62,872 nucleotides of DNA, from positions 1 through 62,872 of the forward strand of contig ONMI01000009.1 in assembly GCA_900318915.1 (NCBI GenBank), in the 5' to 3' direction. Source of the DNA: an uncultured Prevotellaceae bacterium (GTDB lineage: Bacteria > Bacteroidota > Bacteroidia > Bacteroidales > Bacteroidaceae). Position 1 is the first letter of the stretch. Each line of letters begins with the position of its first letter. Made by a program: the position numbers and the translations under genes. Positions 1 through 8,623 of the stretch are shown here, piece by piece. The notes under the pieces are model-generated. The model had not been told where the DNA came from, did not search any database, and saw only the letters and a list, made by a program, of their open reading frames with translations.

Positions 1-518
1 CCCAGGAAGCCCGCCCTCAGCAGGCTCAGTGTGATATCCCTTTTGAAAGCCATGTCTTTCGGTCCGTTGACAAAGGAGCTTATCATCTGATAATAATTGT
101 CGACGAAATCAATCTCCACCGCGTTTAGGTCCACCACATGGCGTTTATGCAGATAGAGGAGCCGTGTCCAGACATTCATTCTCTCTCTGAGCACCGCCTG
201 CAGGAGTCTGGGCGACACCACGATGACCTTCAGTTCGAAATCGGGGCTGATCATGAAATCATCGAGCGAGGTGTTGGGCGGGCAAATAAGGAGCTGATGC
301 TCGGAGAACTCGATAGGACTGCCATTGAGATTGGCCTGCATCCGTCCTTTGGTGCAGAAAGCCAGCGTATTCATGTGGAGCCTTGTGTTGTCGGGTTCGG
401 AGAAGAGCCTCACATTATCAATCATCATAAAATCCTCGTCCACATAGTCGACCACCGCATCGGCCTCCACCGGATTGGTCTGTGCTATCTGCTTGAGCAA
501 CATCTCCTCATTTTCCAT
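1..518 (-). CDS. AraC-family transcriptional regulator, N-terminal part (cut by window edge)
   Basis: About 172 codons are visible from an ATG at 518, and the reading frame runs off the left end of the window. The protein begins MENEEMLLKQIAQTN. It continues into a beta-rich segment (near residues 45-110, including LNGSPIEFSEHQLLICPP) like the cupin-type sensing domain of AraC-family regulators. A helical stretch follows. The expected C-terminal pair of helix-turn-helix motifs lies outside the window, so the assignment rests on fold impression and context. The gene is divergent from the RND efflux operon, a common arrangement in Bacteroidales in which the regulator controls the pump. I infer it regulates that operon. 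No membrane segment or signal peptide is seen. Confidence 0.7.
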   Translation of the reverse strand, partial: MENEEMLLKQIAQTNPVEADAVVDYVDEDFMMIDNVRLFSEPDNTRLHMNTLAFCTKGRMQANLNGSPIEFSEHQLLICPPNTSLDDFMISPDFELKVIVVSPRLLQAVLRERMNVWTRLLYLHKRHVVDLNAVEIDFVDNYYQMISSFVNGPKDMAFKRDITLSLLRAGFL

Positions 519-546
519 AATCTGACCAATTTTACTGATTCATCTG

Positions 547-554
547 CAAAATTG
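547..554 (-). promoter_or_regulatory. Candidate -7 element for the AraC-type regulator
   Basis: On the minus strand this reads CAATTTTG, one mismatch from the Bacteroidetes TAnnTTTG consensus, about 30 bases upstream of the regulator ATG. On the opposite strand, CATATTTG at 653-660 is a similarly imperfect match before the efflux operon. No convincing -33 element was found for either. Confidence 0.35.
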
Positions 555-697
555 GGAATAAATAATGAAAAAAAAGAGCATCGAAGCGACGAAAAAGAAG
601 AATATGCCACAAATTGCGCCAAATAGAACTCTAAAAACAGAGAAAAAATCACCATATTTGCAGTCGATTTGAGAAAAACAGGAAATACATACTAAAT

Positions 698-1723
698 ATG
701 AGAAAAAAAGTCTGCCTGCTGATGCTGCTCCTTATCACCTTGTTGAGCAGCTGCAAGGAGAAAGAAGCTGAGAGAGAGAAAGCCCCCACCCGTGTGATGA
801 CCGAGACCGTGGAAGCCACCGGCATGGCCGGCGGGCAATCGTATGTGGGTGTTGTAGAGGAGAATGAAGGCACCGCGGTGAGTTTCACCGGCATGGGCGC
901 CGTTCGCCGCGTATATGTGGACGAGGGACAGATGGTGCGCCGCGGCCAGTTGATAGCCGAGATGGACGACACCCAGGCCCTCAACGCGCTGAGCGCCGCC
1001 GAGGCCCAGATGGCCCAGGCCAACGATGCCCTGCAGCGCTACGGCATGCTGCACGACAACGGCTCGCTGCCCGAGAGCCAATGGGTGGAGATACAGAGCA
1101 AGGTGGCCCAAGCCAAATCATCTCTCGAGATGGCCCGCAAGAATCTGGCCGACTGCAAGCTGACCGCCCCGGTGAGCGGCATCGTGGGCCGCAAGCAAGT
1201 ATCGACGGGCGAGACCGCCATGCCCTCGCAGGCCGTGGTCACCCTGCTCGACATCAGCACCGTGAAGGTAAAGGTATCCATTCCCGAGGCCGAGATGAGC
1301 CGTCTGAGCAGCCGTACCCCCAGCACCATCAGCGTGGCGGCGGCCAATGCGCAGGTGAGCGGCGGCTATATTGAAAAAGGTGTGCAGGCCGATGCCCTCA
1401 CCCATACCTACGATGTGCGCATACGCGTGCAGAACAATGCACACCGGCTGCTGCCCGGCATGGTGGCCGATGTGACCTTCCACACGGGCAACGGTGTAGG
1501 CGGCCCCGCCATCACCCTGCCCGTGACGAGTGTGCAGAAGAATGCCGGCGGCACCCTGTTTGTGTGGACAGTGGACCAGGCCCGCACGGCGCACCGCACC
1601 CCCGTGGAGACTGGGCGCACCATCGGCAACCGCGTGGTAGTGACCAGCGGTCTGCAGGCCGGCCAACGCGTGGTAGTGGAAGGCTACCAGAAACTGAGTG
1701 AGGGAACCCAAGTAGTGTATTGA
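698..1723 (+). CDS. RND efflux periplasmic adaptor (membrane fusion) lipoprotein
   Basis: This 341-residue protein is the periplasmic linker of a tripartite efflux pump, joining the inner-membrane transporter to the TolC-type channel. It starts with a lipoprotein signal peptide ending in the lipobox LLSSC, so Cys19 is probably lipidated. A biotinyl-lipoyl-like half (GAVRRVYVDEGQMVRRGQL, near residues 68-86) is followed by a helical hairpin (near 95-150) and the second lipoyl half (LTAPVSGIVGRKQVSTGE). A beta-barrel and membrane-proximal domain complete it, which is the usual HlyD/AcrA order. The pump gene starts 10 bases downstream, so the two are co-transcribed. Length is typical of Bacteroidetes adaptors. 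Substrate cannot be read from the sequence. Confidence 0.93.
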   Translation: MRKKVCLLMLLLITLLSSCKEKEAEREKAPTRVMTETVEATGMAGGQSYVGVVEENEGTAVSFTGMGAVRRVYVDEGQMVRRGQLIAEMDDTQALNALSAAEAQMAQANDALQRYGMLHDNGSLPESQWVEIQSKVAQAKSSLEMARKNLADCKLTAPVSGIVGRKQVSTGETAMPSQAVVTLLDISTVKVKVSIPEAEMSRLSSRTPSTISVAAANAQVSGGYIEKGVQADALTHTYDVRIRVQNNAHRLLPGMVADVTFHTGNGVGGPAITLPVTSVQKNAGGTLFVWTVDQARTAHRTPVETGRTIGNRVVVTSGLQAGQRVVVEGYQKLSEGTQVVY

Positions 1724-1733
1724 CCGCAACGCC

Positions 1734-4700
1734 ATGGACAAGAAAACCGACTGGATGAGCTGGCCGCTCAACCACTACCCCATCACCCTGCTTATCGTGG
1801 TGATGCTGTTTGCCCTGGGCATCTTCGGCATGTACGACATGCCCAAGGACGAGTTCCCGCAATTCACCATCCGCCAGGGCGTGGTGGTGGCCGTCTACCC
1901 CGGTGCCACTGCCGAGGAGGTGGAAGCTCAGGTGGCGCGGCCCCTGGAGCGCTACCTGTTCACCTACGGCGAGGTGAACCGCGCCAAGACCACCACGACC
2001 GCTCAGAACGGCATGTGCATGGTGATGCTGCGGTTGAACGACGATGTGAACAACAAAGACGAGGTGTGGAGCAAGATAAAGCACGGTCTGGCCCTCTTCA
2101 AGCAGAGTCTGCCCAGCGGCGTGCTCGCCCTGGTGGCCAACGACGACTTCGGCAACACCTCGGCCCTGCTCATCGCCATAGAGAGCGAGCAGCGCTCCTA
2201 CCGCGAGCTGCAGCACTACAGCGACCGGTTGGCCGACCTGCTCCGGCGCATTCCCTCGGTGGCCAACGTGCGTCTCTACGGTGAGCAGAAAGAGCAGATA
2301 AGCCTGTATGTGGACCGCCACAGGTTGGAAGCCTACGGCATAGGGCAGCAAGCCCTCTTCAGCAAGCTGCAGGAGCAGGGCATGACCATGATGAGCGGCA
2401 GTGTGTCGGACGCCGACCAGCAGATACCCATCCACATCGCCCCCACGGAGAACAGCGAGGAAGAGATAGCCAACCAGATTATCTTCAACGACCCCACAAC
2501 CGGCAAGGTGGTGCGTGTGCGCGACATAGCCCACGTGGTGCGCGAGTACGACGCCTCGGAGAGCTACATAGAGCAAGACGGCCACCCCTGTGTGCTGCTC
2601 TCGCTCGAGATGACCCCCGGCAACAACATAGTGCAATACGGCCGCGAGGTGGACAAGGTGCTCGATGATGCCCGCGCCCACGAACTGCCCGACGACGTGA
2701 CCCTGACCCGCATAGCCGACCAGCCCAAAGTGGTAGGCACGAGCGTGAGTTCCTTCCTGCGCGACCTGCTCATCTCGATGGCTATCATCATCCTGGTCAT
2801 GATGGTGCTGTTCCCCCTGCGCTCGGCCATTGTGGCCGCCCTCACCATTCCGCTGAGCACCTTCATCTCAGTGGCCTTCATGTACGCGGCCGGTATCGAG
2901 CTCAACATCGTGACGCTGGCCGCCCTCATTGTGGTGCTCGGCATGGTGGTGGACAACTCGATAGTGGTGATAGACGGCTATCTGGAATACCTCGACAAAG
3001 GCTATGCCCCCAAAGAGGCCGCCATCACCTCGTCGAAACAGTATTTCATGCCCATGATGCTCGCCACGCTGTGCATCTGCGTCATCTTCTTCCCCCTGCT
3101 CATCACGATGAAAGGCTCGTTCAACGATGCCATGCACGATTTCCCCTGGACCATCACCATCAACCTGCTTGTGTCGCTCTTCCTGGCCGTCACGGTGATA
3201 CCCTTCCTCGAGGTGCTCATCATCAAGCCCCAGACCCCTGAGGAACGTGAGCGTCGGAAGAAGCGGCGCGCTCTGACCGATGTGGTGCAAGACCTCTACG
3301 ACCATGTGTTGAAGTTCACCTTCCGCCACCCCTGGCTCACCATCGGCGGCGGCATCGGCGTGGTGCTGCTCAGCTGCCTGCTGGTGCCCACGCTGAAGGT
3401 ACGCCTCTTCCCCTATGCCGACCGCGACCAGTTGGCCGTGGAGATATTCCTGCCCGAGGGCAAGGGACTGAAAGAGACCCGGCAGATAGCCGACACGCTG
3501 CGCGAGGTGATGCAGCGCGACAGCCGCGTGAAGTGCGTGACCAGTTTCATAGGCTGCTCCTCGCCCCGTTTCATGACCTGCTACGCCCCGCAGATGGCCG
3601 GCAAGAACTACGCCCAGTTTATCGTGAACACCACCTCGCAGGATGCCACGCTCGAAGTGCTGGCCGACTACCAGCCCCAATGGAGTGAGCGCTACCCCAA
3701 CGCCTACATCCGCTTCAAGCGGCTCGACTTTCTGGAGGTGCCCGAACTGGAATACCGCTTCTACGGCGAGGACATCGACTCGCTGCATGCCGTGGCCGAG
3801 GAACTGATGGCCGAGATGCGCAAGATGCCCGAACTGGAATGGGTACACACCGACTATCTGCAGCCCTTCCCCCTGATCAATGTGGAGCTCGACCCTGTGG
3901 CCTCCGCCCAACTGGGCATCAGCCGCACCACGGCCGCCCTGGCGCTGAGCGCCACGAGCAGCGACCTGCGTGTGGGCCAGGTGTGGGAGGGCGACTATGA
4001 GGTGCCCATCGTGGTGAAAGACGATACCGACATGACCTACTCGGACGTGGAAGACCTGGGCATCACCTCGCCCATGACGATGCTCTCCTCAACCCTCTCC
4101 GCCGATCTGGGCGGCAACTACTCCTCATCGAGCAGTGTGCCGCTGCGGCAGATAGCCAAGGTGGAGCCCCGTTGGAGCGAGAGCCGCATTCTGCACCGCG
4201 GCGGCGAGCGCTGCCTCACGGTGACAGCCCAGTTTGCCCAGGGTGTCTACGCCGCTCCCATCGAGAGCAAGGTGGCCCAAATCATGAAGCACGACATCCG
4301 TCTGCCGCAAGGAGTGCGCTCTGAGGTGGGCGGCGAGATAGAATACGACGGCGAGTCGCTGCCCCAGATTATGGGCGGTGTGGCCATCGCCATCGTCATC
4401 ATCTTCTTTTTCCTGCTCTTCAACTTCAAGAAATACGGCATCACCACCGTGTGCATCTCCGCGCTCGGCCTGATGCTCCCCGGTGCCCTGCTCGGCCTGG
4501 CCCTGATGAACCGCACGCTGGGTCTCACCTCGGTGATGGGACTTATCACCCTGATGGGCATGATTATGCGCAACGAGATACTCATCTTCGAGCACGCCAA
4601 CGACCTGATGCACAAGTTTGTGGCCGCACATCCCCGTCCCGCCACGGTGACCGACGAGCAGCGGCGCGACTACCGCCGCGCCTACAACGAAGCTGTGAAG

Positions 4701-4907
4701 CAAGCCGCCATGGACGCCGGCAGCCGCCGCATGGTGCCCATCTTCCTGACCACGGCCACCACCGCTGTGGGTGTGGTACCGATGATTATCGCCCAGTCGT
4801 CGTTCTGGATGCCCGTGGGCGTGACCATCTTCGCCGGCGGCATCGGTTCGCTCATCATGGTCGTGACCATGCTGCCCGTGGTATACTGGAAGGTGAATCT
4901 GAAATAA
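1734..4907 (+). CDS. RND-family efflux transporter permease (AcrB/HAE-like)
   Basis: This inner-membrane, proton-driven transporter of 1057 residues has the normal length for the hydrophobe/amphiphile efflux family. The first membrane helix lies near residues 16-36. A large periplasmic porter loop precedes a block of helices containing VVLGMVVDNSIVVIDGYLEY near residues 400-420, the family's conserved TM4 motif; here it is Asp-Asn rather than the Asp-Asp of AcrB. A second porter loop and the C-terminal helices (residues ~880-1050) complete the duplicated architecture. It lies between the adaptor and outer-membrane channel genes with gaps of 10 and 13 bases, so the three form one operon. Whether it exports drugs, bile salts or another substrate is unknown. 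Confidence 0.95.
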   Translation: MDKKTDWMSWPLNHYPITLLIVVMLFALGIFGMYDMPKDEFPQFTIRQGVVVAVYPGATAEEVEAQVARPLERYLFTYGEVNRAKTTTTAQNGMCMVMLRLNDDVNNKDEVWSKIKHGLALFKQSLPSGVLALVANDDFGNTSALLIAIESEQRSYRELQHYSDRLADLLRRIPSVANVRLYGEQKEQISLYVDRHRLEAYGIGQQALFSKLQEQGMTMMSGSVSDADQQIPIHIAPTENSEEEIANQIIFNDPTTGKVVRVRDIAHVVREYDASESYIEQDGHPCVLLSLEMTPGNNIVQYGREVDKVLDDARAHELPDDVTLTRIADQPKVVGTSVSSFLRDLLISMAIIILVMMVLFPLRSAIVAALTIPLSTFISVAFMYAAGIELNIVTLAALIVVLGMVVDNSIVVIDGYLEYLDKGYAPKEAAITSSKQYFMPMMLATLCICVIFFPLLITMKGSFNDAMHDFPWTITINLLVSLFLAVTVIPFLEVLIIKPQTPEERERRKKRRALTDVVQDLYDHVLKFTFRHPWLTIGGGIGVVLLSCLLVPTLKVRLFPYADRDQLAVEIFLPEGKGLKETRQIADTLREVMQRDSRVKCVTSFIGCSSPRFMTCYAPQMAGKNYAQFIVNTTSQDATLEVLADYQPQWSERYPNAYIRFKRLDFLEVPELEYRFYGEDIDSLHAVAEELMAEMRKMPELEWVHTDYLQPFPLINVELDPVASAQLGISRTTAALALSATSSDLRVGQVWEGDYEVPIVVKDDTDMTYSDVEDLGITSPMTMLSSTLSADLGGNYSSSSSVPLRQIAKVEPRWSESRILHRGGERCLTVTAQFAQGVYAAPIESKVAQIMKHDIRLPQGVRSEVGGEIEYDGESLPQIMGGVAIAIVIIFFFLLFNFKKYGITTVCISALGLMLPGALLGLALMNRTLGLTSVMGLITLMGMIMRNEILIFEHANDLMHKFVAAHPRPATVTDEQRRDYRRAYNEAVKQAAMDAGSRRMVPIFLTTATTAVGVVPMIIAQSSFWMPVGVTIFAGGIGSLIMVVTMLPVVYWKVNLK

Positions 4908-4920
4908 AAAAGCAGACAAC

Positions 4921-6276
4921 ATGAACAAAAAACATCTATACACCACCCTACTGGCACTGACGCTCACCGTCACCCCTGCCTGTGCCCAGACAGTGCCCGC
5001 ATTCACCCTCGCCCAGCTCACCGACTCGGCGCTGCAGAACAATGCCCGCATGAGCAAGGCCCGCCAAGACATAGAGGCCGCCGGCGAACAGCGCAAGGAA
5101 GCCTACACCCATTACTTTCCCAACGTGAGCGGCACCGGATTCTGGTTCACCACCAACCACGGCATGGCCAAGATGGACATCAACCCCGGCGAAATGATAG
5201 ACCCCGCCCTGGGGCAAGCCCTGGCCCAGTCGTTTCCGCCCGAAGCGCTGGCCGCCCTGGCCAACCCCACCAGTATGACAATGATGAAAAACGGCGTGAT
5301 GGCCGGTGTGAGCGCCGTGCAACCCGTCTTTGCCGGCGGGCAGATAGTGAACGGCAACAAGCTGGCCCGTCTGGGCGAGGAAGTGAGCCAGCTGCAGCTG
5401 CAGCTCACCGAAGACGAGGTAGAGAAGAACGCCGCCCAATACTTCTGGCAGATAGTGTCGCTGCAGGAGAAGATGCGCACCCTGCAATCGGTAGAAGCCC
5501 TGCTGGCCGACATCCACAAAGACGTGAGCGTGGCCCTGAAGGCCGGTGTCATCCTGCGCAACGACCTGCTGCAGGTGGAGCTGCGCCAGAACGACATAGC
5601 CAGTCAGAAGCTGAAGCTGCAGAACGGTCTGTCGCTGGTGCGCATGCTGCTGGCCCAGTATTGCGGTCTGCGCGACACCGCCTTCACCCTGGCCTACGAC
5701 CCCGCCCTCAACACCCCCACCCTGGTGCGGCAAGACCATGAGCAGGCCCTGAGGGGCACCGCCACCTACCAGCTGCTCAACAAGCAGGTAGAAGCCGCCG
5801 ACCTACAGCGCAAGATGGCCATCGGCGAGCAGATGCCCAGCGTGGCGGTAGGCGCCGGCTACAATTTCCACAACATGCTGGAGCGCGACCACAGTTTCGC
5901 CATGGTGTTCGCCACCGTGAGCGTGCCCCTCTCAGGCTGGTGGGGCGGCAGCCACGCCATCAAGCGGAAGAAGATAGCGCAGCAGCAAGCCGTGGAGCAG
6001 CTCACCGACAACTCCGAGCTGCTGAAGATAGGCATGCAGAAAGCCTGGAACGATGTGCAGGAAGCCTACCTGCAGACCGAGTTGGCCCGCAAGGGTGTGG
6101 TGCAAGCCGAGGAGAACCTCCGGCTGAACCGCAACTACTACCGTGCCGGCACCGCCACCATGAGCACCCTGCTCGAGGCGCAACTGCTCTACCAGCAGAC
6201 CCTCGACAAGCAGACCGACGCCTACTGCGACTACCAGAACAAAGTGCTGGCCTACCGTCAGGCAGTGGGGATGTAG
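4921..6276 (+). CDS. TolC-like outer membrane efflux protein
   Basis: This 451-residue channel subunit completes the tripartite RND pump. A signal peptide (MNKKHLYTTLLALTLTVTPA, cleavage near CAQT) precedes two repeats of long amphipathic helices and short beta segments, the outer membrane efflux protein pattern. FTLAQLTDSALQNN near residue 28 and the matching second-half segment (NAWNDVQEAYLQTELARKG-like, near residue 380) correspond to the repeated entrance helices. It ends with LDKQTDAYCDYQNKVLAYRQ, typical of the family. It is the last gene of the efflux operon and runs toward the convergent LytTR regulator with only 18 bases between. I see no strong terminator there, only a short GC-rich inverted repeat. 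Confidence 0.93.
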   Translation: MNKKHLYTTLLALTLTVTPACAQTVPAFTLAQLTDSALQNNARMSKARQDIEAAGEQRKEAYTHYFPNVSGTGFWFTTNHGMAKMDINPGEMIDPALGQALAQSFPPEALAALANPTSMTMMKNGVMAGVSAVQPVFAGGQIVNGNKLARLGEEVSQLQLQLTEDEVEKNAAQYFWQIVSLQEKMRTLQSVEALLADIHKDVSVALKAGVILRNDLLQVELRQNDIASQKLKLQNGLSLVRMLLAQYCGLRDTAFTLAYDPALNTPTLVRQDHEQALRGTATYQLLNKQVEAADLQRKMAIGEQMPSVAVGAGYNFHNMLERDHSFAMVFATVSVPLSGWWGGSHAIKRKKIAQQQAVEQLTDNSELLKIGMQKAWNDVQEAYLQTELARKGVVQAEENLRLNRNYYRAGTATMSTLLEAQLLYQQTLDKQTDAYCDYQNKVLAYRQAVGM

Positions 6277-6294
6277 GAAGGGTCGATTCCCTTG

Positions 6295-7026
6295 CTATGC
6301 CCCTGAAGATTTCTGCTTGATGATGCGGGTTTCGAGAAACGCCTGAAAAGTCTGTTGATAGCCGTCGGGGATATGGATGATTTCCTTACCAATGTAAACG
6401 CAGTCGTTTCGGTCTACCTTCTGAATTTTATCAACAGCGATGATGTAAGACCGGTGTATACGTAGGAAACGGTCTTTGGGCAACATATCCTCAACGGCTT
6501 TCATTGTAAGATGGGTGACAAGAGGCTTGGCCATATTGTCGAGATAGAACAGCACATAATCCTTCATGCCGCTGACATAGACAATCTGCTCTATCGCCAC
6601 GTTTCTCCACTCGCTGTCTACCCGGATGAAGACGGTGCTGGGCTGTTGAGGCGGCGTGGGCGGCGACGGCATAACCACGTTTCGTGCCTTTTCGACAGCG
6701 GCGAGGAACTTGTTGTACCGTATAGGTTTCAAGAGGAAGTCGAGAGCATTCACCTCATAACTCTCGAAAGCATACTCCTTGAAGGCAGTGGTAAAGACGA
6801 CGCGTGTCTTTTCGGGCAGGCAATGCGCCAGTTCCATCCCGTCGATGTTGGGCATCTGGATGTCAAGGAACAACAGGTCAGGCTTGAGCGCTTTGATGGC
6901 GTTGACAGCCTTGATAGAGTCAGTAAACGAAGCCAGCAGTTCCAATTCAGGCGTTTTCTTTACGTAAGACTCCAAGAGCCTAACGGCCAGAGGCTCGTCA
7001 TCGACGATGATACAGGAGAGAAGCAT
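6295..7026 (-). CDS. LytTR-family response regulator
   Basis: This 243-residue cytoplasmic DNA-binding regulator has a receiver domain followed by a LytTR domain. It begins MLLSCIIVDDEPLAVRLLES; the acidic pair DDE and the phospho-acceptor Asp in LLFLDIQMPNIDG are present, as are the later Thr/Ala and Lys (LDFLLKPIRYNK) positions. The LytTR domain starts near residue 135 (VFIRVDSEWRNVAIEQIVYV) and contains FLRIHRSYIIAVDKI, a family hallmark. I chose the ATG at 7026 over a longer frame open to 7140, because the extra residues would overlap the end of the kinase gene and resemble no receiver domain. The partner kinase lies 53 bases upstream. Targets are unknown. Confidence 0.92.
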   Translation of the reverse strand: MLLSCIIVDDEPLAVRLLESYVKKTPELELLASFTDSIKAVNAIKALKPDLLFLDIQMPNIDGMELAHCLPEKTRVVFTTAFKEYAFESYEVNALDFLLKPIRYNKFLAAVEKARNVVMPSPPTPPQQPSTVFIRVDSEWRNVAIEQIVYVSGMKDYVLFYLDNMAKPLVTHLTMKAVEDMLPKDRFLRIHRSYIIAVDKIQKVDRNDCVYIGKEIIHIPDGYQQTFQAFLETRIIKQKSSGA

Positions 7027-7079
7027 ATTGTTTTTAGAGTTATGGTATACAGAATCCTTTATATCCCGACGGGCAGAGA

Positions 7080-8087
7080 TCAGTCTGTTTGGAGGGTGAT
7101 GCTGACGTGGTAGATGTTGTTCTCCAGCGTCTGCTCCCATCGGTAGTGTCCGTGATAGAGCAGTTCCAGACGCCTACGGGTATTCTCCAGACCGATGCCG
7201 GAACCGCTACGGTCTTTGGTGGGTTTGGGATTGTTGGTGTTGTCGCAGGTGAAAATGAGCTTGCCTTCCGTCTGGATCAATTTAATGTTTATATGAGCGG
7301 GGGCATTGCTGTCCATGCCATGTTTGAAGGCATTCTCAATAAGAGAGATAAAGAGCAGCGGTGCTATTTCTTCCTTGGGAGAGAGTACATTGAATTCCAT
7401 TCCAACCACTGTCATTTCGTTGCAGCGAAGTTTCATCAGTTCAATGTAGTTGCGCATGAACTCCACCTCATCCTCCAGAGGCACTTTCGGTTTGTTGGTC
7501 TCATACATTGCATAGCGCAGCAAGTCGCTCAACTGCATGATGGCCTCCTGTGTCTCATCGCCGTCTATCTGTGCAAGACTGGAGATATTGTTGAGGGTAT
7601 TGAAGAGGAAATGAGGATTGATTTGGTTTTTCAGCCATGCGAGTTCCGCCTCCACCTCTCTCTGTCTTTTTTCTCCCTGCCGCATCATATAACGGATGCT
7701 CAAGGCGATGCCTACAGCCATTAGATTGACGAGCACGGCAATAATGACAAATGAGGAAAAGCCGGCACGATAGATGTCGGGAAGAGCATTGATGTTTACG
7801 TATAAGATAATGTGGAAGTTGCAAGCCCCGATGAGGAAGGCGTTGACAAGGGCGAACAGCCAAAAACGGTGTCGGAACCATAACAACGGCACACAAAGAT
7901 AGAAGTTTAATAGGTACATAACAAGAGCAGGTGCGAGCCAATAGGCGGATATCTTAAGCGAATCCCATACCACACCTGCGTTGTTGCTCGTAATGAAACT
8001 TATCAATCCCGGCGACAACAGCACGAGCGACAACAATAATAATTGTGCCAAGAACAGCCAGATGTCTTTTTTCTGAATTATCCTCAT
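7080..8087 (-). CDS. LytS/YehU-type sensor histidine kinase
   Basis: A 335-residue inner-membrane histidine kinase begins MRIIQKKDIWLFLAQLLLLS. Four hydrophobic helices fill roughly residues 10-135, leaving little periplasmic sequence. The histidine kinase signature KNQINPHFLFNTLNNISSLA (near residue 165) belongs to the LytS group and carries the phosphorylated His. An ATPase domain follows, with the N-box ISLIENAFKHGM and G-box GSGIGLENTRRRLE. It is cotranscribed with the response regulator just downstream. The ATG at 8087 is preferred over the longer open frame to 8171. A strong promoter match ends only a few bases before this ATG, so the mRNA may have almost no leader. The signal sensed is unknown. 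Confidence 0.93.
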   Translation of the reverse strand: MRIIQKKDIWLFLAQLLLLSLVLLSPGLISFITSNNAGVVWDSLKISAYWLAPALVMYLLNFYLCVPLLWFRHRFWLFALVNAFLIGACNFHIILYVNINALPDIYRAGFSSFVIIAVLVNLMAVGIALSIRYMMRQGEKRQREVEAELAWLKNQINPHFLFNTLNNISSLAQIDGDETQEAIMQLSDLLRYAMYETNKPKVPLEDEVEFMRNYIELMKLRCNEMTVVGMEFNVLSPKEEIAPLLFISLIENAFKHGMDSNAPAHINIKLIQTEGKLIFTCDNTNNPKPTKDRSGSGIGLENTRRRLELLYHGHYRWEQTLENNIYHVSITLQTD

Positions 8088-8093
8088 CGCCCT

Positions 8094-8124
8094 CAAAGTT
8101 AAGCTAAAATTATGAAATGACAAA
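8094..8124 (-). promoter_or_regulatory. Promoter of the LytS-type kinase and LytTR regulator
   Basis: On the minus strand TTTG (8124-8121), a 19-base spacer and TAACTTTG (8101-8094) match both halves of the Bacteroidetes promoter exactly. The expected start of transcription falls within a few bases of the kinase ATG at 8087. Confidence 0.65.
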
Positions 8125-8157
8125 ATCTCTTCCGCATAATCTCCATGCGGAAGAGAT
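8125..8157 (-). terminator. Stem-loop terminator after the small exported protein gene
   Basis: Arms ATCTCTTCCGCAT (8125-8137) and ATGCGGAAGAGAT (8145-8157) form a perfect 13-bp stem with a 7-base loop. On the minus strand it is followed by TTTTG. It lies 32 bases after the stop of the 120-residue gene and directly upstream of the kinase promoter, so it separates the two transcription units, at least partly. Confidence 0.75.
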
Positions 8158-8189
8158 AATCCGTACTTCATTTACAAAAATACTTCTCT

Positions 8190-8552
8190 TTATTTGCTGG
8201 CAGAAAGTTGCTCTTTGATGCGGTCGGCCGTATTCTTCACCGTCAAGTCGAGCATCTTCACATACTTGTCGTACTGCTTCACATCGAGAATCTTTTTTAT
8301 CGTAGCCTTATGGCGAGCTTGTATTTTCTCCCATGCCTCACCACCTTTCGAGACATCGTCCAACTGATAGTAAGCCTCCATTGAACTATTGAATTGTTCC
8401 ATAGCAGTCTTCATAGGTTCAACCTGGTCTATTCTCAACTCCAGGAAGTTGCTTATCCGGTCGAACGATGCCGAAGTCATATTGTCACTCTGAGCATTCA
8501 CACTCATTGTCATCATCACCATTACTATAAGCGCAATCATCATCTTTTTCAT
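8190..8552 (-). CDS. Small exported helical protein of unknown function (paralogue 1)
   Basis: This 120-residue product starts with a clear signal peptide (MKKMMIALIVMVMMTMSVNA, cleaved before QSDN). The mature part is about 100 residues, strongly helical and charged. Its C-terminal portion, DVKQYDKYVKMLDLTVKNTA, resembles TKKQYAVYVDMLTMATDKHV of the next gene upstream, and both have the same length and layout, so they are probably paralogues. The size and helical content recall periplasmic Spy/CpxP-type stress proteins, but I see no LTxxQ repeat, so that is only an analogy. It lies between its paralogue and the LytS/LytTR genes, which suggests a role near the envelope linked to that signalling pair. 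No known function is recognised. Confidence 0.8.
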   Translation of the reverse strand: MKKMMIALIVMVMMTMSVNAQSDNMTSASFDRISNFLELRIDQVEPMKTAMEQFNSSMEAYYQLDDVSKGGEAWEKIQARHKATIKKILDVKQYDKYVKMLDLTVKNTADRIKEQLSASK

Positions 8553-8600
8553 ATTCTTTGTGTATTTATTTGTTTATGATTTGATTTTTATTTGACATTG

Positions 8601-8608
8601 TAAAGATA
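8601..8608 (-). promoter_or_regulatory. Weak candidate -7 element for the 120-residue gene
   Basis: The minus strand reads TATCTTTA, one mismatch from TAnnTTTG, about 49 bases before the ATG. It would allow the second small gene to be expressed separately from its paralogue. Confidence 0.3.
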
Positions 8609-8623
8609 GGGGGTGCGGAATCT

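Noticed and set aside
1512-2681. A long minus-strand open frame (389 codons) inside the efflux genes, and several like it under the GH20, HTCS, actin-like and susC genes
   Set aside because: They are opposite-strand frames created by the GC-rich codon bias. Their predicted proteins are His-, Val- and Gly-rich with no recognised family, and each sits fully under a well-supported gene.
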